Positions 10,615 through 22,516 of a DNA stretch of 64,000 nt are shown here, piece after piece. The number at the start of each line of letters is the position of its first letter. The first letter of the stretch is position 1. Source of the DNA: Anniella stebbinsi (taxonomy: Eukaryota > Chordata > Lepidosauria > Squamata > Anniellidae); NCBI GenBank assembly GCA_029215795.1, contig JARDYH010000005.1:10386001-10450000 (forward strand), written 5' to 3'. Below the pieces are notes generated by a model that searched no databases, had not been told where the DNA came from, and worked only from the letters and a program-made list of their open reading frames with translations. The translations under genes were made by a program, and so were the position numbers.

Positions 10615-11384
10615 ACAATTCTATGTATTTTGGTTAGCTGAAAAGAGTGACACTATTGACAACTACAGAGGCCACCCTCAGAGGACCCCCTGAACAAGGT
10701 GAAGAACCCAAAATCGGAGGCTGCAAAAATTGGAACAGGCTACAAGATGGGACCAGGCCTCCTTCCCTCTCTATATTTGGACCGTCACTATCCAGATCTG
10801 CTCCTTAATGCTGTTGCTCCCTCACACTGAAAAGGACTTGCGCACCATACTATATAAGAGTGGTTATTGTTGCCCATCAAACTCTCCTATGCAGGTACCC
10901 ACGTTTCCAGGAAATGGTATACACCCCTTCACTACCTATTTTCTAGCCCGTAAATTCAAACATCCTTTAATTAAAAAGGTTGCTCTGTTCCAAGGTCACT
11001 TAATAAGCTTTATAGTTGAGAGAGAAGTAGGTCTCCACAGTCTATGTCATAAACTATGCATTACACATAAATGCATTGTAAATGGTAGCCGGATCTTGCC
11101 CCACCCCACCCCTTTATTTTCTTTCTTGAAAAGCGTCTTTGGGGGTAGAGAAGCAGCAGGAAAAAGGGTACTTTACTTACCCACCCACCCCAAGTTTTCC
11201 TGTCTGCAAATGGCCACTTCAAGTGTTTCTTTCACAGGGGGTCAGATCTGGGATTGCCCTGGAGTGGCACATTAGGGGTAATTTGAAATAGAGAAATGGC
11301 CAATGAGGAAAGGCTTAAACACCCCATTTCCCCTGCCCCAGTCACTCTATCCCAAAGTAACTTAAGAGTATTCAGTACCATTAT
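10615..11384. other. Intergenic, no recognised feature
   Basis: An open frame covers much of this stretch on the + strand (10730-11275, 181 codons). It shows no motif, low-complexity bias or family resemblance, so I regard it as chance. No repeats were recognised. Confidence 0.4.
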
Positions 11385-11530
11385 AGATCTTCAGATGAAA
11401 TGAGTACTTGACCTTCAGACCGGTGAGATTGAGCCAGGTTTAATTTCCTGCTCAGCTATCGAAGCTGAATAGGTCACTTTGGACCAGTCTCTACCTCGTA
11501 GCTTAACTGACCTGAAACCTATGAAAGGGA
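11385..11530 (+). mobile_element. CORE/MIR-type SINE fragment
   Basis: It retains a worn box-B region (GAGCCAGGTTTAATTTCC) followed by the core-like string GGTCACTTTGGACCAGTCTC and TACCTCGTAGCTTAACTGACC, in the order found in the fuller SINEs at 34108 and 60885. It is cut off by the hAT-like element starting at 11531. Confidence 0.55.
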
Positions 11531-11793
11531 TAGGGTGACCATATGGGTAGGAGGACAGGGCTCCTGTACCTTACACCTGAATGTTATATGTATATGTATT
11601 ATGTTATATGTGTATGTATTCTGCTGTGCACTTTGTATGCTGGTCTTATGACCGTAATAAATATTTGATTGATTGTACCTTTAACAGTTGTATTGAAAAG
11701 GGAATTTCTGCAGGTGTTATTTGTATGCATGCAGCACCTGGAGAAATTCCCTCTTCATCACAACAGTTAAAGCTGCAGGAGCTATACCAAAAG
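11531..11793. mobile_element. hAT-type TAGGGTGACC element, right end lost
   Basis: It starts TAGGGTGACCATATGGG with the 'GAGGACAGGGCTCCTGTA' block and runs through 'ATCACAACAGTTAAAGCTGC', but the right TIR is missing. A 101-bp LINE tail is inserted in it at 11573-11673. Confidence 0.75.
11573..11673 (+). mobile_element. 101-bp LINE 3'-tail insertion with target duplication
   Basis: The insert ends GTAATAAATATTTGATTGAT and is flanked by the 8-bp direct repeat TGTACCTT (11565-11572 and 11674-11681). Removing it restores the element's normal 'CCTGTA.CTTTAACAG' sequence. This looks like target-primed insertion of a severely 5'-truncated LINE. The clade is uncertain. Confidence 0.65.
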
Positions 11794-13557
11794 AGGAAGC
11801 TGGAAGCATGATACTTTTTCCTGAGCTATTGGGTAAAATTCTGCCTCCATGTCTCGCTTTATATCTCCATAAGGACTAGTAACTTACTTTTTAAAAAAAT
11901 TAAAGCTGAAAATTCAGAGGAGCATGGGCAGGAATTTTCCTGAGTGGACAGGCTACCACAGTCCCTCCCACACACTACAAATCTGCATACAACTTTGTTG
12001 GATTACGGCCACGGGACAAGTATAGCAGTCATATTTTGATTCAGGAGCCCTGAAAATGTACTGGTCAACAAAGAACTGGAATACTGGTCCTCAATGCAAT
12101 TCAAGTTTAAGAAGAACCATTTCTTTTTTATCAGTCAGGTACATCTTCCTGACCTTCTCCACAGAGGAATATGTTACAGTAAAATGGCAGACGTGCCTAC
12201 CAGCAAATCAAATGCTGGCTCAGCCATTAATCCTGCCATTTATCCCTGTCCCTGTTTCAAGTGGGCTCTTCACCTTTTAAAGCAATGATGGGGATTCTGG
12301 AGCCCTAAAAAAAGGTTTGACTATGATTCCCATCATCCCTGACCATAATGGTTGGGCCTGATGGGACTTGGAGTCAACAACATCCAGAGGGCCACAGGTT
12401 CCCCACCTGTTTTAAAATACGTTTGTAACACATGACATGAACATTCATGGATCTAGCCATTCATCACCTTATTATAAAAGATAAGGAAACTTTTTAAAAG
12501 TTTTAAAAATATAGGGATGGGGGTTCCATACAAGATTCTTCTGCCCCTTGACTATGAGTCCCAAGTAATCTTTATCCTTACAAGTACACTGACATGTAAA
12601 TTTGCCTCTCTATTTCAAATCAAGGGAAGTAAAACTCAAGAAAAATTATATACCAACATCAAGATTATTCACAGCCAGGGGGAGGAGGTTTCTTTCTGAT
12701 ATCATAACAGATTGGCCAATCTCCTCCTCTAAATCTGAGGATTGGGGAGGGGTTTCTTGGTGAAATGGGGAACAACCAATCAGAACCAAGCACAGCCAGC
12801 TACTCTTTCAAATTGGCACCACCTTTTCCCCCTAAGTGCTCAACATTTGGAAGAAAAGGTATGCTTGGACTCAACACAGTGAGGATCCTTCCTGAACAGT
12901 TCCATTACTCTAAAAATATTATTTCTGGTTTTTGCCCCCAGATTAACACTCCTTCCTGCCAGCACAGCCTTGGAGCCAGATCTGGCTTCCTCCTTTGAAA
13001 GAAGAGGAAGTGTAGCTTCCCTTTCCTACTACAAGAGTTTTCTCATCTCTAGCAAAAAAAAATGAGGGTGTGGGAACATAACACAGGATAATGGGGAAGT
13101 CCTGCTCGACAGAACGTCATATTTACAAGGCTGTTGGGTTCCAGGTTTTTTTTCCAATGTTTGTAAATGCTAACATACACGGCTTTTAATCTTTGATACT
13201 TCAAAAAAATCACAGGAAGGAGAAAGATCTCAAATTGAGAAGAACAGAGTCATGTGGCACCTTCAAGGTCTAACAATATTTATTGTGGCTTGAGGTTTCC
13301 TTGGCTACTTTATCAGGCACATGAAGTGATTTGGAGAGGTAAGTTTGGGAGGTATCTGAATGCATAGTGGGCTCTTGATGAAAGTGACTTCAACAGCAGG
13401 CATTAAAGGATGGCCAGTTTCAAAGGAGGATAAAGCTCTGGTGTCTTTTCCAAATTGCATATCAGAAGGAGTTTTGACAGATGCATCATGCAAGGAAGAA
13501 CATCAGCAAATCCAGCTGCTGGTGATTATTGCTTTTCTGGGCATTTGGCAACCCTAC
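11794..13557. other. Intergenic; one degraded MITE at about 12284-12408
   Basis: At 12284-12408 a worn foldback of the 'ATTCCCATCATCCCTGACCA' type is visible, ending ATCCAGAGGGCCACAGG. The rest contains no recognised feature. Confidence 0.45.
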
Positions 13558-14077
13558 TAGGTTAGTTGGCAACCCTATATGAATCTCCAAAAAGAGGAAC
13601 TGCATTGCCAAAAGATAGGACAAGGGTGAGAATCGATTTGCATAAAATCTGCATGTGCAAATTAATTCTGATTTCAGTAGAAATGCAATACATCTCATCA
13701 CAGTGCAGAAGACTGTGACCAGAGGTGACCTGTTCAATCTGCTGCTCAGGTACGAAGTGCTGATGGGCAGCAGTTATTTATTTTTAAACTGGACTTGGAC
13801 TGGACAGCCATTCAAATAGACCAGGCGCAACCCAAAAGTGGGTTGTGAGATCGGTCCCCATGGGTTGCGGCAAAGCTGTTGCCGCCATGTTGGGCATGGA
13901 GAAAATTGTGAAAGTGGGTCCCATGTTCCAAGTTGAGAGGCCGAGGTAGGTTTGGGGTCTGGACCAGTTGAAGACCACTGAAATAAAGGACACCTTTAAA
14001 TCGAAGATTGCCCTCTCTGGCAGCTCTTCAAAAAGAGGACTGTCCTCTATAAAAGAGGATACGTGGCCACTCTGTGA
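13558..14077. mobile_element. hAT-like element with a nested insertion, related to 37558-37930
   Basis: It shares with 37558-37930 the strings 'TTTGCATAAAATCTGCATGTG', 'TTTTTAAACTGGACTTGGACTG', 'CTCTTCAAAAAGAGGACTG' and 'CCTCTATAAAAGAGG'. A different repeat interrupts it at about 13803-13985 (GACCAGGCGCAACCC ... GGACCAGTTGAAGACCACTG). Confidence 0.6.
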
Positions 14078-14203
14078 TGGCCACCAGGTGCAACTCCCCT
14101 GCCATCATACAAAACTCTGCAGAGGAGGATGGGGAGATTTTGCTGTGGTTCTTATTAGGTCTTTCTCCTCTATTCTCTGCTGCTTAGAACCCCTCCCTCA
14201 ATA

Positions 14204-14206
<3 letters not shown>

Positions 14207-14248
<42 letters not shown>

Positions 14249-14250
14249 GG
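14207..14250. repeat. (TC)n(AC)n microsatellite
   Basis: A TC run passes into an AC run. A short GGA run is also present at 14359-14382. Confidence 0.95.
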
Positions 14251-14794
14251 GGCTGCAGCATCTCTTTCTGAACATGCCAAATAGATTCCAGGGTCAAGCC
14301 AGCACCCTGGAGCGCCCGCAGAGCAGGGCCACCAAGATTAGCTATGCGCTTGGCTGAGGAGGAGGAGGAGGAGGAGGAAGAGGGTTCTAGGAAACTGCGA
14401 TGCGGTGTGTGGGGAGGTGTGATTCAGCCAGGAGGGATTCGTCATCCTCAGTGGTTGCATAACCCTCCCTGGCACCGGCAACAGCAACCTCAAAACACCC
14501 ACCAAGTTAGGACGGGATGCCAAGATGGAAACCGACTCTAAGTGGGACGCGCCTACCATCTACCGGGAGACAGGGGGGACTGCACAGGCAAACGAATCCG
14601 CCATCTCTTTCTCCATCCTTGCAAACAACCTCCTCGGTGGAAAAGCCAGATTTTGCCCTGTTGCCTCTAGGTAAGGGAGAAGTTTGCCCAGTGCAATTTT
14701 TCCCATCACAGGCTTTCCGCAATGTAGGAAGGTGCACGTGGCAGGATTCCCCCCCCCTTTCTATGGTTTTCATAATGTATTTTTGAAATTTTTC

Positions 14795-14865
14795 ACCTTG
14801 GTAAACCTCCCAGAGAGCTTCAGCTATTGGGCGGTATAGAAATGTAATCAATGAAATGAAATGAA
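14795..14865 (+). mobile_element. L2-like LINE tail fragment
   Basis: AAACCTCCCAGAGAGCTTCA followed by GCTATTGGGCGGTATAGAAA and a GAAAT-rich end. This is the same tail as at 8555 and 50880. Confidence 0.7.
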
Positions 14866-15041
14866 AAACAGAAGGCAGCAAACATCTCATGCAACCTGGA
14901 GCCAGGAGGCAATGGGGCTCCTGCAGATTACGTCGTCATGTAGAAGAAGGAATAGAAGGGCAGAGAAAAGCTCCATACGTTCCAGCTCCTGCTCCAAAAC
15001 AGGGTGTGACTAAATAAACGAATAGCCTGTCACATTAGAGC

Positions 15042-15176
15042 AGCCTTCCCAAATCTGGTGCCCTCCGGGTGTTTTGGACTTCAACTCCCATCAGCCCCAG
15101 CCAGCATGGCCAACGGCCAGGAACACTGGGGCATGCAGTCCGAAACATCTGGAAGATGCCACGTTAGGGAAGGCTG
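15042..15176. mobile_element. Foldback MITE ('AACTCCCATCAG' family)
   Basis: Ends AGCCTTCCC and GGGAAGGCT are inverted. The arms carry 'TTTTGGACTTCAACTCCCAT' and 'GCAGTCCGAAACATCTGGAA' around GCATGGCCAACGGCCAGG. Confidence 0.8.
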
Positions 15177-15640
15177 AGTTAGAGAGAGACCCCCTACACC
15201 AAAAAGGGACACCGTTTCTGTGCCTCTCAGACAGTCCTGCCTGGTGCCCTCCAGATGTTTTGGACTAAAGCACCAATCACTGCCACGCTACAGGTGTTGC
15301 TCTAATTGCATGCTGCCTAGCTTCAGAGCTCTTCAGCAGACAAGAATTAGGGCTGCCTGCCTGTTCTTTCCCTGCTCTTTTCATCCTCCATCCTTCTCCC
15401 TCTGTTATACGACCAAGATGCCAGGTGCACCACACAGCAGGTGGGGGGAGGAGAACAGATGGGGACGGAAGGAATGGTGCAAAGGTACAGAGCGCCTCCA
15501 GGTTGCAACTTGGCAACTGTATGTAAATGCAAAAGCACAAGCCGAATGAAGGACACCTACAGAAAGTGAGGGAGACAACTACACCTCTCAGCCAGCATAA
15601 ATAGAGTTTATATAACCACAGCTCCCAAACAGAAGTTGCT

Positions 15641-15680
15641 TTCTTCTTCTTCTTCTTCTTCTTCTTCTTCTTCTTCTTCT

Positions 15681-15712
<32 letters not shown>

Positions 15713-15750
15713 CTCTTCCTCCTCTTCCTCCTCCTCCTCCTCCTCCTCCT
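15641..15750. repeat. Long (TTC)n/(CTC)n tract, about 110 bp
   Basis: A pure TTC run shifts to mixed TTC/CTC and then CTC. The strand is entirely pyrimidine (GAA/GAG on the other strand). The long open frames here encode only homopolymers and are artefacts. Confidence 0.97.
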
Positions 15751-17395
15751 CACATGTGGCTGAAAGCCATTTGGATTGCAAATGGAACCGCCCACATTGG
15801 CTAGAGTGCTCCTTCCGATTAAAAATGCCTCTTTTCCACTTTGCATTCTGTATTAACAACTGGATGTTTTTACATATAAGGTGTAAGGCCAAACTTAGAT
15901 GCTTATAAGAGAAGAGACACAGAAGCCTAGTTCTCATTGTTGTCTGGGCTGCCCTACTTCACACTGCAGATGAGAGCTGCTATGATTAAATGCTCCTGTT
16001 ACATAAAAAAAAAATCCCTGTTCATTGAAAACTAGATGACAGCAAGAAGAGTGCTCATTTAACCTTCTTCCTGGCCATGCTAGGTTTTTTTTACACGAGG
16101 GATTTTAAATTCAATTTAATGCTATCGTGCAGGAATATTCAATCATCGGATTCCCCCTACCTGTATCTCAGGTGGTACAACCCAGACACAAGTTTATCAC
16201 TTCCTTGAGAACTAGGCCAAAGCTTGCATCAGTGGACGCTGTGTGAATCCACTCTGGGTTTCAGTCAGAACACTAAAGGAGATACCCAAGGTGCTGGACC
16301 CATTTTGGGGGATAGGATTCAGTACTCTGAATAGGTCCTTTAGAGTTCTGACTGGTTTTGGCTGAAACTCAAGAGAGGATTCCCTGAAATAGGAAGAGGC
16401 AGCCTCGACTGGCTGTCACTACTGGTGTGTTGTGAAGTCAGCCAATAGCCATGCCAGCTGAGATTGATGGGAGTTGTAGCCCAACACATCTGGAGGGGAC
16501 CAGGTTGGGGAAGACTGTCCTAGGGAGTGGAGTTTTACTTCTGAGTATCTCTTGCAGTGCCTGGATTGGTCCTCCTTCAGTTTGTTCTCCTTAAATCAGT
16601 ATTGCAAATGAAAAACCTACATTGATCATTCCCTCACCTCAGGTCTGAGCAGAGGCTGGGGGGGCGGGGGGTCTAGACACAAACACTAACTGTTGCTTAG
16701 AAAGAATGCGTAAACTTTAGGCAATTAAGTAGTGGTAACATGGCACCATATTTCTGCCCACAGTGCAATAGGGTGGTGTACTTCGGCTTTCCATCCTCAG
16801 TCTCAAAGCCATCCAAACAAAATGACTGAACTGAAAGCAGAGAACTGCTTGAAACGAACCGCAGCCTTTAACATGGTTTTGGAGTAATTTCATGGATAAT
16901 AATTCCCTGCAACAATGTACACTGAATGCTTTCGCAAGTTGCCTTAACCCCAGCTAAGCATGGGAAAGCAGAAGCATAGCATCTGTCAGAGGATTGGGAA
17001 GTTTGTTTTTACTCCCAGGCTGCTTGAAAGGGGTGCTGCTTTTTCTCTCTCCTCATCCCCGCCTCCAACTATTTGATAGGAGAGGGAAGCTCCCATTGAT
17101 GTCAACAGCAGCTTCATAAGGAGGCCATTTTCATCAGGACCACAACAAAGGTGGAAAGGGTTAAAACACACTCCCAATTCTGATTGGGGTCCCCCAGTGG
17201 AGACTATCTTCACTTTTGAAAATAGCCACTGTGGCAAGTTTAATATCACATGACATTTGCCCCAAAGTAAGGTGCCCTCCAGATGTCATTTTGAATTTAT
17301 GTAATTGGGATGGCTGAGGTTTCCTGGGTCCCAAGGTGAGGGATTTCCTTTCCCTGCAGCTTACACTGAGGGTGCAGGCTGAGGAAGCGTAGCTT
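15751..17395. other. Intergenic; MITE half at about 16447-16520
   Basis: At 16447-16520 is a half unit of the common foldback (GGGAGTTGTAGCCCAACACA, TCTGGAGGGGACCAGGTTGG). No exon or other repeat was recognised in the rest. Confidence 0.45.
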
Positions 17396-17697
17396 TCTTC
17401 AACCTGGTGCTCTCCAGATGTGGCAGACTACAACTCCCATCAGTCCCAGCCAGCATGGCCAATGGCTGTACCCCCAACACATCTGGGGGACACCAGGATG
17501 GCTACTGGCTGGGGATTATAGGAATTATAGACCAACACATCTGGAGGGCAATGGGGTGGCGGGTGTTTGGGGATTATGGGAATTGTAGACCAACACATCT
17601 GGAGAGGGCCCGGTGGGGGAAGTCTGCCCACAGGAGTCAGCTCCATTGAAGAGAGTGGGGCTTGCTTCTGAGTAAACATGCGTAAGATCCCACTGTG
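17396..17697. mobile_element. Composite of foldback MITE arms plus ~60-bp repeat
   Basis: A left arm (CAACCTGGTGCTCTCCAGAT) is followed by three successive right-arm segments, each containing ACCAACACATCTGG or CCAACACATCTGG (near 17475, 17530 and 17590). This suggests tandem duplication of one arm. A fragment of the '90-bp' family (GTGGGGCTTGCTTCTGAGTA) follows at 17638-17697. Confidence 0.65.
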
Positions 17698-18317
17698 AAT
17701 CATTCTTCCACAGGATGACCAGTTTACACCCTCCCTCTTCTTCTGGGGATGTAGGAGGAAGCTGCAAATGTGAGGTATGCTTACTCACTGCTGACAATTT
17801 GCAGGCATGTTTCAGACATTCCTCTAAATGGTCTGTTCCTCAACAGGTTGCTGTTTTATAAGGCCTGATACAAAAGAACACCGAAATCAAGGAGCCGAAA
17901 GAAGTCTCCGTTTCAGCTCTCACTATAGCTATGAAAACACTGGGTGGGTTTAGCCAAGCTGCTATTCTGTTGGCCTTTTTTTGTCCCCCATGATCTGCAA
18001 CACAGGGGACAGCTTTAGATAACAAATTGTCTTTGAGGGTGCCACATGGGGGCAGCGAAAGGGCCACCCCACATGTTGGAGGTAGGGGACAGAGGACGTG
18101 AGTGCTGGCTTTTTTTTTACATTGGCCTGCCTGTTCTATTTTTATCAGAGCTGTGATTATTGTCTACTGGCAGGAGAGATGGATTTCAGAAGAGGGCATG
18201 GACGGACTCAAGGGGCGGCCATTGTAACAGTAGAGGGCAGAAGGAGATACGGGTGTGCGGAGGCAGTTGTCATGGGGGGGGCAGTGATGCAACATGGTGC
18301 TGGCCTGTTCCCACACA
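17698..18317. other. Intergenic, no recognised feature
   Basis: No exon or repeat arm was recognised between the MITE composite and the 355-bp element. Confidence 0.4.
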
Positions 18318-18672
18318 GGCTGCCTCTACAAGAGAGGTTTAAAGCTCTTTCAAGGTGCTTAAAAAAATTTACCTCTACAAGAACGGAGTGCAAATCGGGC
18401 GTAGAGGCGCGTTATCTCTCCGACTATGCGCATTATCGAATGCGCGTTAAATCGCGAGTTTTATTTAGCTCCGGCCGTTAAAGCGCATTTTGACTATGTG
18501 AACAAGCGCTTATGCGCATTAACTACTTGTAAAGGGCATTTTGGTCATCCGTTAATGCACTTCGCCGCCTCTCGCTGCCTCTCGTGCAGAGCTATTAGGT
18601 GTAAATGCGCTCCAGCGATTATGCGCATAATCCCCTAACCGGGCGCAAAAGCGAATCCTTGTAGAAGGGACC
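18318..18672 (+). mobile_element. 355-bp CpG-rich element ('GCGC family'), copy 1
   Basis: It begins GGCTGCCTCTACAAGAG and ends CCTTGTAGAAGGGACC; the inner CCTCTACAAG/CTTGTAGA pair is inverted. It is flanked by ACA on both sides (18315-18317 and 18673-18675). The interior repeats ATGCGCAT three times, with many GCGC/TTAA words. A 70-codon open frame starts at 18426, offset 108 from the element start ('MRIIECALN...'). Three other copies in the window have the frame at the same offset. It is a non-autonomous DNA transposon by structure. Confidence 0.8.
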
Positions 18673-18689
18673 ACAATCTCCCATTTCAG

Positions 18690-19835
18690 AGCACCTGAGT
18701 GACCTCAGTGACAACTTGAAGGTACTGCTGTTCTGTGCCAGGTCAATGAATGGCAAAACCACCACCATCCAAGACTTCATCCAGGATGAGCGTGCCGACC
18801 TGGCTTATATCACTGAGAGCTGGTTGGACAAGATTGGGCGTGTAAACAGCTCCACCTTTGCCCACCTGGGTTCTCCGTGCTGCAGCAAGCAAGACCTGAG
18901 GGTGGGAAGAGTCACAGCCATCTAGTGTGATTTTATCCCCCTGTCCATGTGCCCCATCCTGCAGTCTTCCAGTGCTGTGTGCATCTGAAGGTGGGTGTTT
19001 TGGACAAAATAGGGATTCTCTTGATGTTACCGCCAGCCCCACTGCCCAACAGTCGGAATGGTCTTGAGGGAGGGGGTTGCTGGAATCCCCCTCCCCGGCT
19101 TGTTGTGCTGGGGGGGCACACAATACATGCTGAGGTCAGCCTCTTGGGAGTGGCTTAGGACTTTTATGGCCTCCATGGAAAACACATCCCCATTAGTGTC
19201 TGGTCCCTTTCATTCAGCAAGGCACACGTTGGATCAAGTTTCCTATGTTGAGTGGAATGGTGGTGATCTAGGGGTGGAAGAACTTTCTATAGCTCTGTTG
19301 TCATTCACTACCAGAGCACTACCTGGTGGGGGCCTGACTTACTGGGACTTGGAGCCTCTGCAGGGCCAGGAGACCAATGAAGATGTTCTGCCCTAGAGCG
19401 GCTGATGGATTTAAATGGTTTCCGACAGCTCTTGGGGCTTTTCAAGTCACGCCCACAGGCAATGATGTGGAAACCTAGTTGACTTGTGGAATGTGGAAGT
19501 GGCCCCGGGGCAGTTGACAAGATTGCTCCCAAATGTTCTCTCCCACTAAGTAGGGCCAAATAGTTTTTTTCCAGGGGGCTGGCAGTAACAAAATGGGTGG
19601 TATGGCAACTAATACAACCCTAAAACTCAGGAGCAAGTCTGGCCAAACATGAGCTAGGGCTCATCTGAATGTCAACTCCATGGCAGTGATGCGGGTGAAG
19701 AAATTGTTCTTCTCCAACACCATTGCATCTGCACAGAGTTGCCCAAAGGAGCTCTTGGAAGTGGTCAATGGCCTATTACATTCTGACCCACAAGAAGAAA
19801 ATTTAAACAATTCGATATAAGTCCATCTTGGCCTC
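18690..19835 (+). mobile_element. L2-like LINE internal fragment (endonuclease to RT linker), degraded
   Basis: Broken + strand frames recall the start of a LINE endonuclease: 'LKVLLFCARSMNGKTTTIQD', then 'ERADLAYITESWLD'. Near the end comes the pre-RT linker 'RVKKLFFSNTIASAQ' with 'KELLEVVNGLL'. The order fits L2-type ORF2. Stops and frameshifts are frequent, so it is not active. Confidence 0.65.
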
Positions 19836-19847
19836 TGGGTCTTATAA

Positions 19848-20216
19848 CAGGGGTGCAGAACCTCTTTCAAACCGAGGGCGCAATTCAATTTTAGAGAAGC
19901 TGTCTGGGGCCACAACCCAGTGGTGGGTGGGGCCAAAGACAAGAGGTGGGATCAAGGGGGCAGGGGCAAAAAGGCTGGCATTTTGTAGCTTAAAGCTCTT
20001 ACTGACAGTGGAGAGGCATTTCGGCCCTTTAGAATCAGGAAAAAACATGCAAAAGCCAGGAAACCATGAAACGATTGGCTATAAGGAGAAAGAGGGTGGA
20101 GCCAGAGGAAGACCGGTGGCCATTTGGGAAACCCTGTAGGGCCATATTGGAACACCAGGCAGTTTGGATTTGCCACTCCCCACCCCCCACCCCAGACAAG
20201 AGGTTCAGCAGCCCTG
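19848..20216. mobile_element. hAT-type element, ends CAGGGGTGCAGAACC, copy 1 (369 bp)
   Basis: The left end is CAGGGGTGCAGAACCTCTTT and the right end GAGGTTCAGCAGCCCTG. The flanks TCTTATAA (19840-19847) and TTTTATAA (20217-20224) match at 7 of 8 bases. It shares its first 25 bases and an internal 'TTAAAGCTCTT...CAG' block with 57849-58717. Confidence 0.8.
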
Positions 20217-20698
20217 TTTTATAAGCTGGCGATGGGAGAATTAAAGAATGCCACAATCATGCCCAGCAACCATCCACACACGGTACTACTGTTTCCATTT
20301 GTTTATTGACACATGTGGGGGGGAGGAGAAGCATGAAGGAAACAACCCCCATCAGTCCCCACAAGAACCACAAGAAAATCTCCAGCTCCGAGCAACACAG
20401 CAAAGCAAATGTTCAGTCCAACAGGAGGAAGAAAAATAAGGGCAGCCGGTGGAGGGTATGGTATACCAGGAAGGGCTACGGACCTTCCCCACCAAGGGTT
20501 CCTTTTTGGAAGGGGGGGGGGAAACACATGGGTTAGCCTACAGCCTTCGTGGGGCATCTCGGGGTTCCACTTCAGAGAAGCAAATCTCTTTCGGACTGGA
20601 TGGTAGAACTGTCCTATATGGGTTGGTTCACTTCTACTATGAGGAGAGGCGTACAGTAACGATGGTTCTGACATTAACTGAAGCAGAAGAGCTAATCC
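20217..20698. other. Intergenic; AATAAA on the - strand at 20302-20307
   Basis: There is no exon. The - strand carries TGTCAATAAACAAATGG at 20300 or so, a possible but distant poly(A) signal 3.7 kb beyond the PNCK stop. Confidence 0.3.
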
Positions 20699-20822
20699 AG
20701 CTTTTCCCAACCGGATGCCTTCCAGAGGTGTTCAACTGTAACTCCCACATTTCCCAGTCATGCTGGCTGGGAATTATGGGAGTTACAATCCAATGCCTCT
20801 GGAGGCCAGTTGGGGAAGGCCG
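20699..20822. mobile_element. Foldback MITE ('AACTCCCACATT' copy)
   Basis: Clear inverted arms: TGTAACTCCCACATTTCCCA versus TGGGAATTATGGGAGTTACA, around CATGCTGGC. The outer arms CTTTTCCCAAC and GTTGGGGAAGG are also inverted. Confidence 0.85.
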
Positions 20823-22508
20823 ACCTATCCTATACAGGCCACGTCTTCCCCTAATAAGCCCCTATTGGTTATTTCATTCCCTTGAAATTCTGACAAGACC
20901 TTCTCTAAGTCAGCCTAGCCATTAAAAACAAAAAAAAACCAGCCAACCAACCCGAGGTAAAGATAGATGCAGCCTCTTAAGAGCAGGTTCTTTCCCCACA
21001 GCGCGGACCCAGCTTCACAACTCATACAATAAGATGTAGCAGCAAGTCAAACGCTGGAATGGACAATTGCTTCCCACGCAAAAAAGATGGGTCAACCTAC
21101 ACTCTTTGCTGGCCCCACATCTTGCTGACGAAGCAGACTTTACAATTTGTATTATTATTTTTTGCTATTTTTATAAGCAGTGCATAAGTGTCTATTATTC
21201 TTAGATCTATTTTTCCTTTAACTTACCCAGACAAAACAAAGACCTCACACATTTTCAAAATGGTTGCAAAACTGCTCCAGGATCGGGGGCGGAATGTGTG
21301 GTGTGTGAGTGAGAGAGAGATTGTGAGTACTAATAGATGCATCCAACTCCTGTTTTCCTGGTTCAAATTGAACTACACTGGGGGGGGGGGGGAATGTAAC
21401 GTATTCCCCCGCCAACTACACCCCAGGACAGAAAGAAATGTAAGTTTGTCTGGAGGGCAGGCAGCCCCACCGCTCTTGAAAGGTTGCAATTGTCTTCACC
21501 TACGGAGAGTTTGGCAAAGACAGGCCATACTCCCCTTCTGAAACCCAAATCCCAGGGTTTCCCAAATGTCTACCCAATGGCTCCTTGACCCTAACCCAGC
21601 TGTCACTTGCTATCTCGCATCCGGTACTCCTCACGGCTTCTCAGCTCGGCTGCTGGCCTGCTTCTTTAGTATTCCAGATTCCACGCGCCCCATTTTGTTA
21701 CTCCCAAGGGGAGGAGAAAGATAATCTCAAATCAATTTTGCAGTTACCCCCAGCACGATAATTGGGAGGGGAAGGGAGATTTGTTTACCTTCCCACCACC
21801 ACATTTCTCCCCTGATCCTCCAGCGCTTTGGCTGGCCTCTGCGGCTGATGTGGAAGGAAGTGAGGTGATTAACGCAGCGGGATTGTGATGGGTCCACCAG
21901 CCTCAAGGGTGGGATTGAAGTTTGGTCCGAGGCAGGGCAACTTTGGACCCTGCTGAAAGCAGGCTGGACGGCAGTTGACTGGATTTAACTCCCGGATCCC
22001 CTCAGAGCAGAGATATCCCCAGACAGGGGAACAGGAAATGAAAGGACATTCCCACCCCCAGGGGCGAGAACGCTGGCGCAGCGTCGGGGCTGTGAAGCCG
22101 CATGCAGGAGGGTAGCTCATGCAAAGGGCAGCGGCCCAGGCTCTTCGGGCACCTGTGGATGGCAAGAAACAGGTTAAAGATAGGAGGTTGCTGTGGAAAC
22201 AAGCCCAGCCCTTGCAGATTCCCCATGGTAAACCAGCCCAACCTCCTGTGGTCCTGCTCCTGGAGAGGCCTCCTCAAATCCACTGAGCTTTGGCCAATTT
22301 TCCCTCCCACTGCCATTTGCTATGCCCAGTTCTATATGCTGCCAGCGCCTCAGTCCCGGCTATCCACTTTTCCTTGTGATGCTGTGCATGGGCAGTGCCT
22401 GGGCAGCCAGGGCCGGAGTGTCAGCATTCACCAAGAACAACAGGGGCAGGGGGCGGCCTGTAGGGTAAACTGGATCTCTCTGCACAATCCAGCTGAGTCG
22501 CATTGCCT
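20823..22508. other. Intergenic, no recognised feature
   Basis: A poly-G run lies at 21380-21391. No coding motif or known repeat was seen. Open frames on both strands lack family resemblance. Confidence 0.4.
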
Positions 22509-22516
22509 TATAGCAG

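Noticed and set aside
10730..11275. 181-codon + strand open frame
   Set aside because: No motif, no splice context, no similarity to a known family; a frame this long can occur by chance in 64 kb.
15277..15937. Open frames rich in Lys, Glu and Ser over the TTC tract
   Set aside because: They are translations of a triplet microsatellite and carry no protein-like sequence.
20302..20307. PNCK poly(A) site at 20302
   Set aside because: 3.7 kb beyond the stop, with several repeats between; nearer signals exist at 23801 and 23764, though this is not excluded.
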